From Clostridium_S neuense (lineage in GTDB: Bacteria > Bacillota > Clostridia > Clostridiales > Clostridiaceae): 64,000 nt of DNA. Of the stretch, positions 35,120 through 42,627 are shown one piece after another; within the stretch, counting starts at the first letter, position 1; every line of letters starts with the position of its first letter. The stretch covers positions 1-64,000 of the forward strand of contig NZ_JBJIAA010000020.1 in the NCBI RefSeq assembly GCF_045310695.1, written 5' to 3'. A program made the translations under genes and the position numbers. The notes below the pieces were generated by a model that saw nothing but the letters and a program-made list of their open reading frames with translations, was not told where the DNA came from and searched no databases.

Positions 35120-35461
35120 CTACTTTTTTAATTTTTTGTACCTATCCAAAAAACACTTCAAATATAAAATTCTTTGTTCTATATCAACTTTCCAATCATC
35201 AAGCTGATTAAGTCCAGCATCTGTAATGCTATAAATTTTTTTTGCAGGTCCTGTGCTAGTTGTATCCCATGAAAATGTAACTGCATTATCCTCCTCAAGC
35301 TTCTGGAGAGCACGATATATAGCTCCTTGGTCACATTGAAAATTTGGCACCTTTTCCATAAGTGAATTATATATTGCACCACCATGAGCTGCTCCTTCAG
35401 CCAATGTTAACAAAATAAAAGCAGGCAGATGACGGGATTGTTTTCTTTTAATAGGCATAAA
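35120..35461 (-). CDS. PadR-family transcriptional regulator
   Basis: 113 aa winged-helix regulator: RHLPAFILLTLAEGAAHGGAIYNSLMEK, QCDQGAIYRALQKLEEDNAVTFSWD, GPAKKIYSITDAGLNQLDDW. This is the PadR pattern with a short C-terminal dimerisation helix. Start MPIKRK follows AAGGAGAGG. It is divergent from the two permease genes and very likely controls them and itself through dyads in the 178-bp gap. Effector unknown. Confidence 0.88.
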   Translation of the reverse strand, partial: FMPIKRKQSRHLPAFILLTLAEGAAHGGAIYNSLMEKVPNFQCDQGAIYRALQKLEEDNAVTFSWDTTSTGPAKKIYSITDAGLNQLDDWKVDIEQRILYLKCFLDRYKKLKK

Positions 35462-35536
35462 ACCTCTCCTTTTGTTCATATTTTAATGACATTATATTAC
35501 TTAATGCATCTTTTATCAAATAATACATTAGTGCTA

Positions 35537-35590
35537 TTGACACTATTCAAAAATAATTGTATGCTAATAGTGTTAATTACACTATAGTGT
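35537..35590 (+). promoter_or_regulatory. Promoter and dyad operators between padR and the permease genes
   Basis: Plus strand: -35 TTGACA (35537-35542), 17 bp, -10 TATGCT (35560-35565). ACACTATT (35540-35547) and AATAGTGT (35566-35573) form an inverted pair around the -10, and ACACTATAGTGT (35579-35590) is a perfect 12-bp palindrome just downstream. Likely targets of the divergent PadR protein. Confidence 0.65.
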
Positions 35591-35639
35591 TTTATATTTG
35601 ACATGTTTTATTTTTACGTAACTAATTAAGGAGGGCTTT

Positions 35640-36119
35640 ATGTTTACTATCGGATTATATATCTTAGTTTTTATTTTATTGATAATGTCTCTAATTAAAA
35701 GTCGTAAAAAAACGCTGCTAGCTATTAAAAAAGCATGGAAATTCTTTGAAAACATTCTACCATTATTTCTCTCAATACTATTTATTATTGGAATAATGCT
35801 CGCTGTTTTAAGTCCACAATTTATTTCAAAAATACTTGGTAAACAATCAGGTATAGTAGGTATACTATTAGCTGCTGTTATTGGATCCTGCACTGTAATA
35901 CCTGGTTTTGTCACATTCCCATTAGCAGCCACATTATTAAAAAGTGGTGCTGGTATGCCTCAAATAATCATGTTTATATCAACATCAGTAATGGTAGGCG
36001 TTATTACAATTCCTCTCGAAGCAAAATATTGGGGCAAAAAGGTCACATACACCAGAAACTTTCTTGCCCTTATGTTTTCTTTTATAATTGCTTTTATGAT
36101 GGGAGTGTTGATAAGATGA
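35640..36119 (+). CDS. Permease, first half (ArsP/YraQ-like)
   Basis: 159 aa with about five membrane segments. The segment AVIGSCTVIPGFVTFPLAATLLKSGAGMPQIIMFIST resembles half of the predicted-permease family (DUF318, ArsP/YraQ) in which two such halves make one transporter. The next gene overlaps by 4 bp (ATGA) and holds a matching half, so the pair probably forms a heterodimer. Ribosome site AAGGAGG. Substrate not known; metals or organoarsenicals are possible by family only. Confidence 0.75.
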   Translation: MFTIGLYILVFILLIMSLIKSRKKTLLAIKKAWKFFENILPLFLSILFIIGIMLAVLSPQFISKILGKQSGIVGILLAAVIGSCTVIPGFVTFPLAATLLKSGAGMPQIIMFISTSVMVGVITIPLEAKYWGKKVTYTRNFLALMFSFIIAFMMGVLIR

Positions 36120-36652
36120 AAAAAACACTAAAAAGATATAGAGTATTTGGATTGATACTAATAGTTAATTTAATTTTACTATTAATAAAACCTTCTCTTG
36201 GAATAGCTTCATTAAAAGGAACAGAAGATAGTCTAAAGGAACTACTTGCAATTATGCCACCGGTTTTTCTTTTAATGGGACTTTTAGACGTTTGGATAGA
36301 GAAGGATACTATGATAAAGCTTATGGGAGAAGGTTCAGGATTAAGAGGCATGCTTATTGCTTTTTTATTAGGTTCATTTGCCGCTGGACCAGTATATCTT
36401 TCATTTCCTTTTGTTGCTGTTTTGATGAAGAAGGGAAGTAAATTTTTCAATGTGTTAATTTTTATAGGTGCATGGTCCGCCACAAAAATACCTATATCCC
36501 TATTTGAAGCATCTGTAATGGGCTGGCGGTTTATGCTTACTAGATACATGATTGATATACCTGCCATTATATTAATAGCATTTATTACTGACAAAACAAT
36601 ATCACAGCAGCAAAGAGAAAGCATCTATAAGCATGCAGAAAGCGTAAATTAA
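36116..36652 (+). CDS. Permease, second half (ArsP/YraQ-like)
   Basis: 178 aa, about five membrane segments, with LLGSFAAGPVYLSFPFVAVLMKKGSKFFNVLIFIGAWSATKIPISLFEASVMG mirroring the core of the preceding protein. Start ATG at 36116 overlaps the upstream stop in ATGA; GGGAGTG serves as ribosome site. The earlier in-frame ATG at 36029 lies within the first gene and is rejected. The genes end before a hairpin that can terminate transcription. Confidence 0.75.
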   Translation: MKKTLKRYRVFGLILIVNLILLLIKPSLGIASLKGTEDSLKELLAIMPPVFLLMGLLDVWIEKDTMIKLMGEGSGLRGMLIAFLLGSFAAGPVYLSFPFVAVLMKKGSKFFNVLIFIGAWSATKIPISLFEASVMGWRFMLTRYMIDIPAIILIAFITDKTISQQQRESIYKHAESVN

Positions 36653-36742
36653 ATCTATACTGATTCAAAAGTAATCTTATATTATAGATAGACAAAATGA
36701 AATTATCACTACCAAATTCATCCTAATAAACTAAAATTTAAA

Positions 36743-36816
36743 AAGCAGAGTAGAGAGTAAAGAATATAACGAAGGTAAATCCACCTTCACTGTACTCTTT
36801 ACTCTCTAATCTGCTT
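36743..36816. repeat. 7-mer-armed hairpin element 3 (compact)
   Basis: AAGC-AGAGTAG-AGAGTAA-AGAATAT on the plus strand is mirrored by AAGC-AGATTAG-AGAGTAA-AGAGTAC-AGTGAAG on the minus strand. The centre is only GAAGGTAAATCCACCTTC. It lies between convergent genes and may act as a two-way terminator. Confidence 0.85.
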
Positions 36817-36843
36817 CTACAAATTTATAAATCACTTGTTCAT

Positions 36844-38154
36844 TTATTCAAACCTTAAAGTATCCACAGGATTCAATTTTGCTGCCTTTCCTGCTGGAAC
36901 AAGTCCTGCTATCATTGCTACAACAACTGTAAATACTATTGTAAATACTACTGTAGAAATTCTAATATCAATAAGTGTCATTCCCTCTTCAATTCCACCT
37001 ATCTTATTAGCAACTATAACTTGGTTTGCAATTGCAGAACCAGCTACTGCAATTATAGTTCCTACTGCTGATCCAACAAATCCTAGGCTACCGGATTGAA
37101 CTACAAACATAGCTCTTATATTTTTTCTTGAAGCCCCTTGAGCTTTCATTATTCCAATAGACTTAGTTTTTTCATGCACAGCCATAGACATAGTATTTAT
37201 AACCCCTATTGATGCAACTAAAAGTACTATAATTCCTGCTGCTGTTAAAAGAACTTTGATTATTATAAGTCCAGAATTCATTCGATCTGCATAACCTTCA
37301 TATGCTTGAGTTATATATCCAAGCTTTTTTATTTGCTTGTTTACTTTTGCAACATCTTCCATCGTTTTTGCTTCAACAGTTACATTGCTATATCCTTTTG
37401 CCTGTATGTAGTTCTTTGTGCCCATATAATATTCCTGAATTTTAGCTGCCATTTCATCTGATGCAATAACTACATTTCGCCCAGAGTTATATGCTCGATT
37501 TACAACTCCTGCTACCTTCGCCTTTATTACAAGAGGAGCTTTTTCTTGCATACCCTGCATTTTAGGAAGCGAAACCTTTATTTCTACCTCCTTACCTACT
37601 GCACCTTTATAGTTAGTTAATCCTATTTTACTTAAATATCCCTGTCCAACAAGAACAGAAGTAGTATCTCCAGTTTTTATACTGTTTCCTGCAATTATAT
37701 ACTTATACCCATATTTCTTAACTTTTTCTTTATCGCTCTTAAGCTGGCTTTTCTCTCCATCCATAACTATATTAAAGTTCAAATTATTACCTTGAATATT
37801 AACATTTTTGCCTGTCTTATCATCTATTTTAACTTCAGCAGCTGTAGTATTTATTGATGCCGAAACACCTGATGTACCATCTATAGCTTTAAATTTATTA
37901 AGGATATCCTGATCAATTTTCTTATCCTTAGTTTTATCTTTTCCTAAACTCTCTTGAGGTTTAACAACTATTTCTCTAAACGTGTCCATATTCTTTATTT
38001 GATTATTAGATACAGTTTGAATGCCCTGTCCAAGTCCAGCCATTACTATTACAAGCGTTGATCCTATTGCTATACCAAAAGAGGTTAATGCTGTACGCAG
38101 CTTCCTTTTATTAAGATCGCTAAAAGCCATTTTAATGTTATCACTTAATTTCAT
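36844..38154 (-). CDS. MacB-like ABC transporter permease 2
   Basis: 436 aa. N-terminal membrane segment (about residues 18-40), a large extracellular domain, and a C-terminal FtsX block with three membrane segments: KVLLTAAGIIVLLVASIGVINTMSMAVHEKTKSIGIMKAQGAS and the end FVGSAVGTIIAVAG... PAGKAAKLNPVDTLRFE. It is 13 bp after the first permease and shares its plan. Part of the four-gene regulator-ATPase-permease-permease operon. Confidence 0.88.
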   Translation of the reverse strand: MKLSDNIKMAFSDLNKRKLRTALTSFGIAIGSTLVIVMAGLGQGIQTVSNNQIKNMDTFREIVVKPQESLGKDKTKDKKIDQDILNKFKAIDGTSGVSASINTTAAEVKIDDKTGKNVNIQGNNLNFNIVMDGEKSQLKSDKEKVKKYGYKYIIAGNSIKTGDTTSVLVGQGYLSKIGLTNYKGAVGKEVEIKVSLPKMQGMQEKAPLVIKAKVAGVVNRAYNSGRNVVIASDEMAAKIQEYYMGTKNYIQAKGYSNVTVEAKTMEDVAKVNKQIKKLGYITQAYEGYADRMNSGLIIIKVLLTAAGIIVLLVASIGVINTMSMAVHEKTKSIGIMKAQGASRKNIRAMFVVQSGSLGFVGSAVGTIIAVAGSAIANQVIVANKIGGIEEGMTLIDIRISTVVFTIVFTVVVAMIAGLVPAGKAAKLNPVDTLRFE

Positions 38155-38167
38155 TTAATTTGCCTCC

Positions 38168-39490
38168 TTATGCATTTAATGCTTCTACAGGATCCATTTT
38201 TGATGCTTTTCTTGATGGATATATTCCTGCAATTATACAAATTACAATTGAAAAAGCCAAGGTTCCAAATATTAGCCATAGTGGCATTGTAATATTAATA
38301 GTTCGAGTTACTTTTTTACTTTCAAGATATACTTTAAGTGCAAAATTAATTATAGCTACATTCACGCCACTAAATATTAGCCCCATTACCCCACCAATAA
38401 CACCTATTATTCCTGCTTGAGTTAAAAATACTCTGTGGATATTGCTTCTATTTGCTCCTATAGATTTCATTATTCCTATGGATTTGGTTCTTTCATATAT
38501 AACCATTGTCATAGTATTTACGGTACCAACAGCTGCAACAAATAATACTATTAATCCAAGTATGCCAAGTATAACTTTCGTGATTTTAAACATGCTTTTT
38601 ATCTGCTGTACAATAGAATAGTAGCTAGAGTTAGCATAATCCATTCTTTTTATCGAATCAGTTATATTTGAAACATCATCAATACTTTTAGCATTTATCA
38701 TTACTCCATCATAACCTTGATTTTTCAAATAATTATCTTGAAGGGAATAATAGCTCTTTAATTTATCTGCCATATCTATAGTTGTTATTACTTGATTCCC
38801 GTCTACAAACTTATCATTTATTATTCCTACCACTTTTCCTTTTATGGAATATGGCTGCAATGTAATACTTGAATTTTCTGTTTTTGTCTCAGTAATAGTT
38901 ACTTCTTTTCCTAACACACTTTTATAATCCTTTATACCCATAGCTTTAAGATAATTTTCAGATATAAGTACATTATCTTTATCTAAGCTAGTTAAATTTC
39001 TTCCAAAGACTATTGGCTGAAGTTTATTATTTTTGTTACTTTTTCTTACTGATGCAATGCTATCTTTACTAAATGCACTGTCATTGTTATATAATGCTAA
39101 AATTGAAGTCTCATTTTTGTTTTCATTGTTATTTATTTTAATGCTATTTACATTAACAGAAATATTAGCTTTAATATCATTTATACCTTTTATCTTTGAA
39201 AATTTCTTCATAGCCTTATCATCTATCTTTTTAAACATTGTACTTGTATCTATATCATCAGAATCCGGACTATTCATATCAAAATATTTCATGTTCATTA
39301 CTTGAACTGCCTTTAGTGATGGGCTGTCTTGTACTTCATTTAAAATAAGACTTTCCCCAGAGGTTCCGAGGCTAACTAATGTAACTATAAGCATTGTACC
39401 AACTGCAACTGCTAGAGCTGTCAAAAACGTTCTTCCCTTTCTTCTACTAAGATCCCTTAATGCCAGTTTTATTCCATCGTTAAATTTCAT
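38168..39490 (-). CDS. MacB-like ABC transporter permease 1
   Basis: 440 aa with the same plan as permease 2: one N-terminal segment, an external domain, then IVLFVAAVGTVNTMTMVIYERTKSIGIMKSIGANRSNI and a final PSRKASKMDPVEALNA. Start MKFNDG follows GGAGGTG and overlaps the ATPase gene by 11 bp. Two different permeases suggest a heterodimer. Confidence 0.88.
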   Translation of the reverse strand: MKFNDGIKLALRDLSRRKGRTFLTALAVAVGTMLIVTLVSLGTSGESLILNEVQDSPSLKAVQVMNMKYFDMNSPDSDDIDTSTMFKKIDDKAMKKFSKIKGINDIKANISVNVNSIKINNNENKNETSILALYNNDSAFSKDSIASVRKSNKNNKLQPIVFGRNLTSLDKDNVLISENYLKAMGIKDYKSVLGKEVTITETKTENSSITLQPYSIKGKVVGIINDKFVDGNQVITTIDMADKLKSYYSLQDNYLKNQGYDGVMINAKSIDDVSNITDSIKRMDYANSSYYSIVQQIKSMFKITKVILGILGLIVLFVAAVGTVNTMTMVIYERTKSIGIMKSIGANRSNIHRVFLTQAGIIGVIGGVMGLIFSGVNVAIINFALKVYLESKKVTRTINITMPLWLIFGTLAFSIVICIIAGIYPSRKASKMDPVEALNA

Positions 39491-40160
39491 CCTTTGACAC
39501 CTCCTGAACTTGTCCATCCTTTATCTTTATTACCCTTTTTGATTTTTTAGCTTCTTCCATATTGTGTGTTACCATTATTATTGTATATCCCCTTGAATTC
39601 AAATCATTTAAAAGCTTCATTATAAGTTCGCCATTTTTAGAATCAAGGTTTCCTGTAGGCTCATCTGCAAATATTATTTGTGGTTCATTTACAAGTGCTC
39701 TTGCAATACTAACCCTCTGCCTTTGTCCTCCTGACATTTCTGTTGGCTTATGATTAATTTTATCTCCGAGTCCAACCATCTCAAGTGATCTTCTAGCTTT
39801 TTCCTTTCTTTCCTTACCACTTACTCCAGCAAATATAAGTGGCATCATTACATTTTCAAGTGCGGTTTGAGTATTTTCAAGGTTAAATGCTTGAAACACA
39901 AATCCTATAGTTTCATTTCTATATTTAGACATTTCCTTATCTTTTAATTTACTTATATCCTTGTTATCAATATAAATGCTCCCTGTACTTGGAGTATCTA
40001 GTCCACCGACAAGATGCATAAGTGTTGATTTTCCTGAACCTGAAGGTCCAACTATAGCTACAAATTCGCCATCATCTATTTTTAAGCTTACATTATTTAA
40101 AGCTGTGACTCTTTCCTTTCCCATCTTATAAACCTTTGAAACATTTTTTACTTCTATCAT
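39480..40160 (-). CDS. ABC transporter ATPase, LolD/MacB type
   Basis: 226 aa. Walker A VGPSGSGKSTLMH, signature MSGGQRQRVSIARAL (LSGGQ as MSGGQ), Walker B IIFADEPTGNLD, switch His in MVTHNMEEAK. This is the MacB/LolD group that drives FtsX-type permeases. Follows the GntR gene by 17 bp. Confidence 0.92.
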   Translation of the reverse strand: MIEVKNVSKVYKMGKERVTALNNVSLKIDDGEFVAIVGPSGSGKSTLMHLVGGLDTPSTGSIYIDNKDISKLKDKEMSKYRNETIGFVFQAFNLENTQTALENVMMPLIFAGVSGKERKEKARRSLEMVGLGDKINHKPTEMSGGQRQRVSIARALVNEPQIIFADEPTGNLDSKNGELIMKLLNDLNSRGYTIIMVTHNMEEAKKSKRVIKIKDGQVQEVSKDEI

Positions 40161-40177
40161 AATTGACCCTCCACAAT

Positions 40178-40540
40178 TTATTTTTTTATTTTATTATTAA
40201 TGCTATTTATTATTTCACCATTATTAAACCCTATATTTTTCATCTTATTTATAAACTCATCTATTATTTTTTCTGCTGTTTCTCTCTTTAAGCTCATTAT
40301 AATAGTTGCATCATTTTCAATAAAAGTTCCCATTCCTCTTTCAACATGTACTATTCCTTCTCTTTCCATTTCCTTGTAAACTCTTTGTACTGTATTACAA
40401 TTAACTTTGAACTGATTTGAAAGTTCCCTTATAGAAGGCAATTTTGATCCATTATTTATTTTTCCAATAATAATTTCATTTTTTAAATAATTCATTATCT
40501 GAATGTAAATTGGTATTTCATTATTAAAGCATATATTCAC
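40178..40540 (-). CDS. GntR-family regulator, YtrA type
   Basis: 120 aa. N-terminal winged helix: IPIYIQIMNYLKNEIIIGKINNGSKLPSIRELSNQFKVNCNTVQRVYKEMEREGIVHVERGMGTFI, followed only by a short C-terminal helix, as in the YtrA subfamily. YtrA of B. subtilis represses an ABC operon induced by lipid-II-binding antibiotics. Start is GTG at 40540, five bases after AGGAGGG; the longer frame would run through the operator. It leads the ABC operon and very likely represses it. Confidence 0.9.
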   Translation of the reverse strand: MNICFNNEIPIYIQIMNYLKNEIIIGKINNGSKLPSIRELSNQFKVNCNTVQRVYKEMEREGIVHVERGMGTFIENDATIIMSLKRETAEKIIDEFINKMKNIGFNNGEIINSINNKIKK

Positions 40541-40557
40541 ATTATCCCTCCTAAACC

Positions 40558-40608
40558 AATATTCTAGTGTACTATAATTATAGTACACTAGAATATTAAA
40601 TATGTCAA
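40558..40608 (-). promoter_or_regulatory. Promoter and YtrA-type operator of the gntR-ABC operon
   Basis: A 40-bp perfect palindrome (40558-40597) with AGTGTA (40566-40571) and TACACT (40584-40589) separated by 12 bp. -35 TTGACA at 40603-40608, 17-bp spacer, -10 TACTAT (40580-40585) lying inside the palindrome. AGTGTA...TACACT is the known YtrA-type operator pattern. Confidence 0.9.
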
Positions 40609-40690
40609 TGCCTAATTAAAAATTAACTTTATACTTATTTGGCTAGCTACTTCTCATACAAATTTTATAAAAGTTATTTTAAAATAATAT

Positions 40691-41380
40691 TTAATTTATG
40701 ACCAATGATTTATTCCATGCATTTTCCTGTACTTTCTTATTGATGAACCCACTCTTGACCATTGCATTTAGAACAATTTTTTGTCGCTTTTTAGCCTTAT
40801 CTATGTGTTTTTCAGGATTATAATCATTAGGGGCTTGAGGTATACCTGCAAGCATTGAGCATTCCGATAATGATAACTTTTTTAAACTTTTATTAAAATA
40901 TCTTTCACTCGCATTCTCTACACCATAAACATTCGAACCATAATATATTACATTTAAATACATTTCCAATATTTGATCTTTTGTATATCTTCTCTCAAGT
41001 TCCATAGTAAAAAATATCTCTTTAAACTTTCTTTTTATAGTCTTATCATTAGACAAAAATAAATTCTTAGCTAACTGCTGAGTAATTGTACTTCCTCCCT
41101 CTTTAAACTTACCTTCCTTTATATCTGTAATCAATGCTCGTCCAATTGATATAAAATCAAAAGCACCATGCTGATAAAATCTTCTGTCCTCAGTAGCCAC
41201 AACTGCATTTTTTAAATTATTTGGAATATCATTTATATTTGTATAATTCGGTACCCTACGAGAAATTTGATTTATTAAATTATTATTCATAACATATTTA
41301 GAATTACTATTCTCGACTATATAGTGAACTGATATATTTAAAAATAAAATAGTTATTAAAAAAATGCATGCTTTCCTCAT
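40691..41380 (-). CDS. mtgA: Monofunctional peptidoglycan glycosyltransferase (GT51)
   Basis: 229 aa. N-terminal signal-anchor (KACIFLITILFLNISVHYI), then a GT51 transglycosylase domain: ATEDRRFYQHGAFDFISIGRAL with the catalytic Glu, GGSTITQQLAKNLFL, RKFKEIFFTMELERRYTKDQILEMYLNVIYYG, GIPQAPNDYNP. There is no penicillin-binding transpeptidase domain. It polymerises glycan strands from lipid II outside the membrane. ATG after GGAGATGAT. It has its own promoter with the same operator as the gntR-ABC operon. Confidence 0.9.
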   Translation of the reverse strand: MRKACIFLITILFLNISVHYIVENSNSKYVMNNNLINQISRRVPNYTNINDIPNNLKNAVVATEDRRFYQHGAFDFISIGRALITDIKEGKFKEGGSTITQQLAKNLFLSNDKTIKRKFKEIFFTMELERRYTKDQILEMYLNVIYYGSNVYGVENASERYFNKSLKKLSLSECSMLAGIPQAPNDYNPEKHIDKAKKRQKIVLNAMVKSGFINKKVQENAWNKSLVIN

Positions 41381-41491
41381 ATGTTATCATCTCCTATACT
41401 CATTGTATGTTTCACTTATCATTTTAACCAATTATATTAATTTTACATATTGTTTTAAATTTCATTTAGATTACAATTTTGTAATAATAGA

Positions 41492-41537
41492 AATAGTGTA
41501 CTATTGATATAGTACACTATTGAGCAATTATTGTCAA
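41492..41537 (-). promoter_or_regulatory. Promoter and YtrA-type operator of mtgA
   Basis: AGTGTA (41495-41500) and TACACT (41514-41519) within a 30-bp dyad (41492-41521). -35 TTGACA (41532-41537), 17-bp spacer, -10 TACTAT (41509-41514) inside the dyad. Same design as the gntR promoter. Confidence 0.88.
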
Positions 41538-41544
41538 CAATAAA

Positions 41545-41580
41545 AAAACTCTGCAATCAATTATCATTTGCAGAGTTTTT
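41545..41580 (-). terminator. Terminator of the eut operon
   Basis: AAAAACTCTGCAAA pairs with the mirror stretch around a ten-base AT-rich loop; T7 follows on the minus strand. Confidence 0.8.
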
Positions 41581-41601
41581 AACCTTTCTTAAGTTACATA
41601 T

Positions 41602-42348
41602 CTATATTTTTAGTTCTACCCCACTCTTCTTCTCCATCATCATAACATCTACAAGATGAACAATTTGAGCTCCTGCCTCCACTGGTGGAGTACCCTTTTT
41701 GTGTATATTAGAAATTACAGTTCTTTGAGATTCCGGCTTCAAGATACTTGCCTCATAAGCCATGTAGCTGCTCATGCTTTCACCTGTTGCAAGTCCAGGT
41801 CTTTCTCCAATTAAAATTATTGTCACTTTTGCATTTAAAGCTTCACTTATTCTATCCATCGTTGCAACCCTACTATATCTTACGAATATAGGAGTACCTA
41901 TTTTATAGCCCTTAGCCTTTAACCCATCAATCATTATAGAATATATGTCCTCTAAGTTTACCGTAATAGCAGGAGAACTAAGTCCATCACCAGCTATTAT
42001 CTGAACATCAGGATTTTTAATGCAATTATCCTTAATATACTTCATAGTTTCCTCAGAAAACCTTCTTCCAAGATCTGGTCTTGTAATATACTCTTCTTTA
42101 TCCCTCACAAGAGTTTGAACTTTTAAAAATCCGAGCCCATCAATTACACTCTCATCAACATAAGACCAAACTGCATCTTGTGCTACTGCATGGTCAGCTC
42201 TAAATTTTAAAAATGTGCTGGTTTTATATCTTGCTCCCGCCCTTCCCACACAAATTCTCGCTGGAGTAGTTTCCTTCATTTTTAAACAAGCCTCATAATT
42301 TTTATTATTATCTAAGGTCATGCTCTTTTCTATATCATCATAGTTCAT
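41602..42348 (-). CDS. eutC: Ethanolamine ammonia-lyase, small subunit
   Basis: 248 aa. With EutB and adenosylcobalamin splits ethanolamine into acetaldehyde and ammonia. EutC stretches: ARICVGRAGARYKTSTFLKFRADHAVAQDAVWSYVDE, QIIAGDGLSSPAITVNLEDIY, IILIGERPGLATGESMSSYMAYEA. It is a little shorter at the N-terminus than the enterobacterial subunit. A 277-bp gap with a 7-mer hairpin separates it from eutB, which is unusual for subunits of one enzyme. Strong GGGGGGGG ribosome site before ATG. Confidence 0.93.
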   Translation of the reverse strand: MNYDDIEKSMTLDNNKNYEACLKMKETTPARICVGRAGARYKTSTFLKFRADHAVAQDAVWSYVDESVIDGLGFLKVQTLVRDKEEYITRPDLGRRFSEETMKYIKDNCIKNPDVQIIAGDGLSSPAITVNLEDIYSIMIDGLKAKGYKIGTPIFVRYSRVATMDRISEALNAKVTIILIGERPGLATGESMSSYMAYEASILKPESQRTVISNIHKKGTPPVEAGAQIVHLVDVMMMEKKSGVELKI

Positions 42349-42434
42349 GTAATCCCCCCCCTTTTTTATTATGTATGTTCTGAAATACTTGGAGCACTAT
42401 TATTTTAATTTCTACAAGTAATCCTATGAAAACA

Positions 42435-42627
42435 AGAGTAGAGAGTAGAGAGCAAAGAGTAGAGTGAATGTGGATTTCCCTCCATTTCATTACGGAAAAT
42501 CTTTCAACAAATGATGCTTAGCAAAGCTAAGCGAAAAATTGTTTTAAGTATTAATTCTAAGATTTTCTGAAGCAAAGCGGAAGAAAATCATCCTTCACTC
42601 TACTCTCTACTCTTTACTCTCTACTCT
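42435..42627. repeat. 7-mer-armed hairpin element 4 (between eutB and eutC)
   Basis: The left arm on the plus strand is AGAGTAG-AGAGTAG-AGAGCAA-AGAGTAG-AGTGAAT; the right arm on the minus strand is AGAGTAG-AGAGTAA-AGAGTAG-AGAGTAG-AGTGAAG, then GATGATTTTCTTCCGCTTTG. The inner part has TTTCCCTCCATTTCATTACG and a small GCTTAGC/GCTAAGC hairpin. The first right-arm unit supplies the TAG stop codon of eutB. Confidence 0.9.

Noticed and set aside
35582..35932. 116-aa minus-strand open frame opposite the first permease gene
   Set aside because: Antisense shadow with no ribosome site; it would cover the padR/permease promoter region.
36029..36115. Earlier start for the second permease gene
   Set aside because: The extension is in a different frame inside the first permease gene and hydrophilic; ATG at 36116 has a ribosome site and an ATGA overlap.
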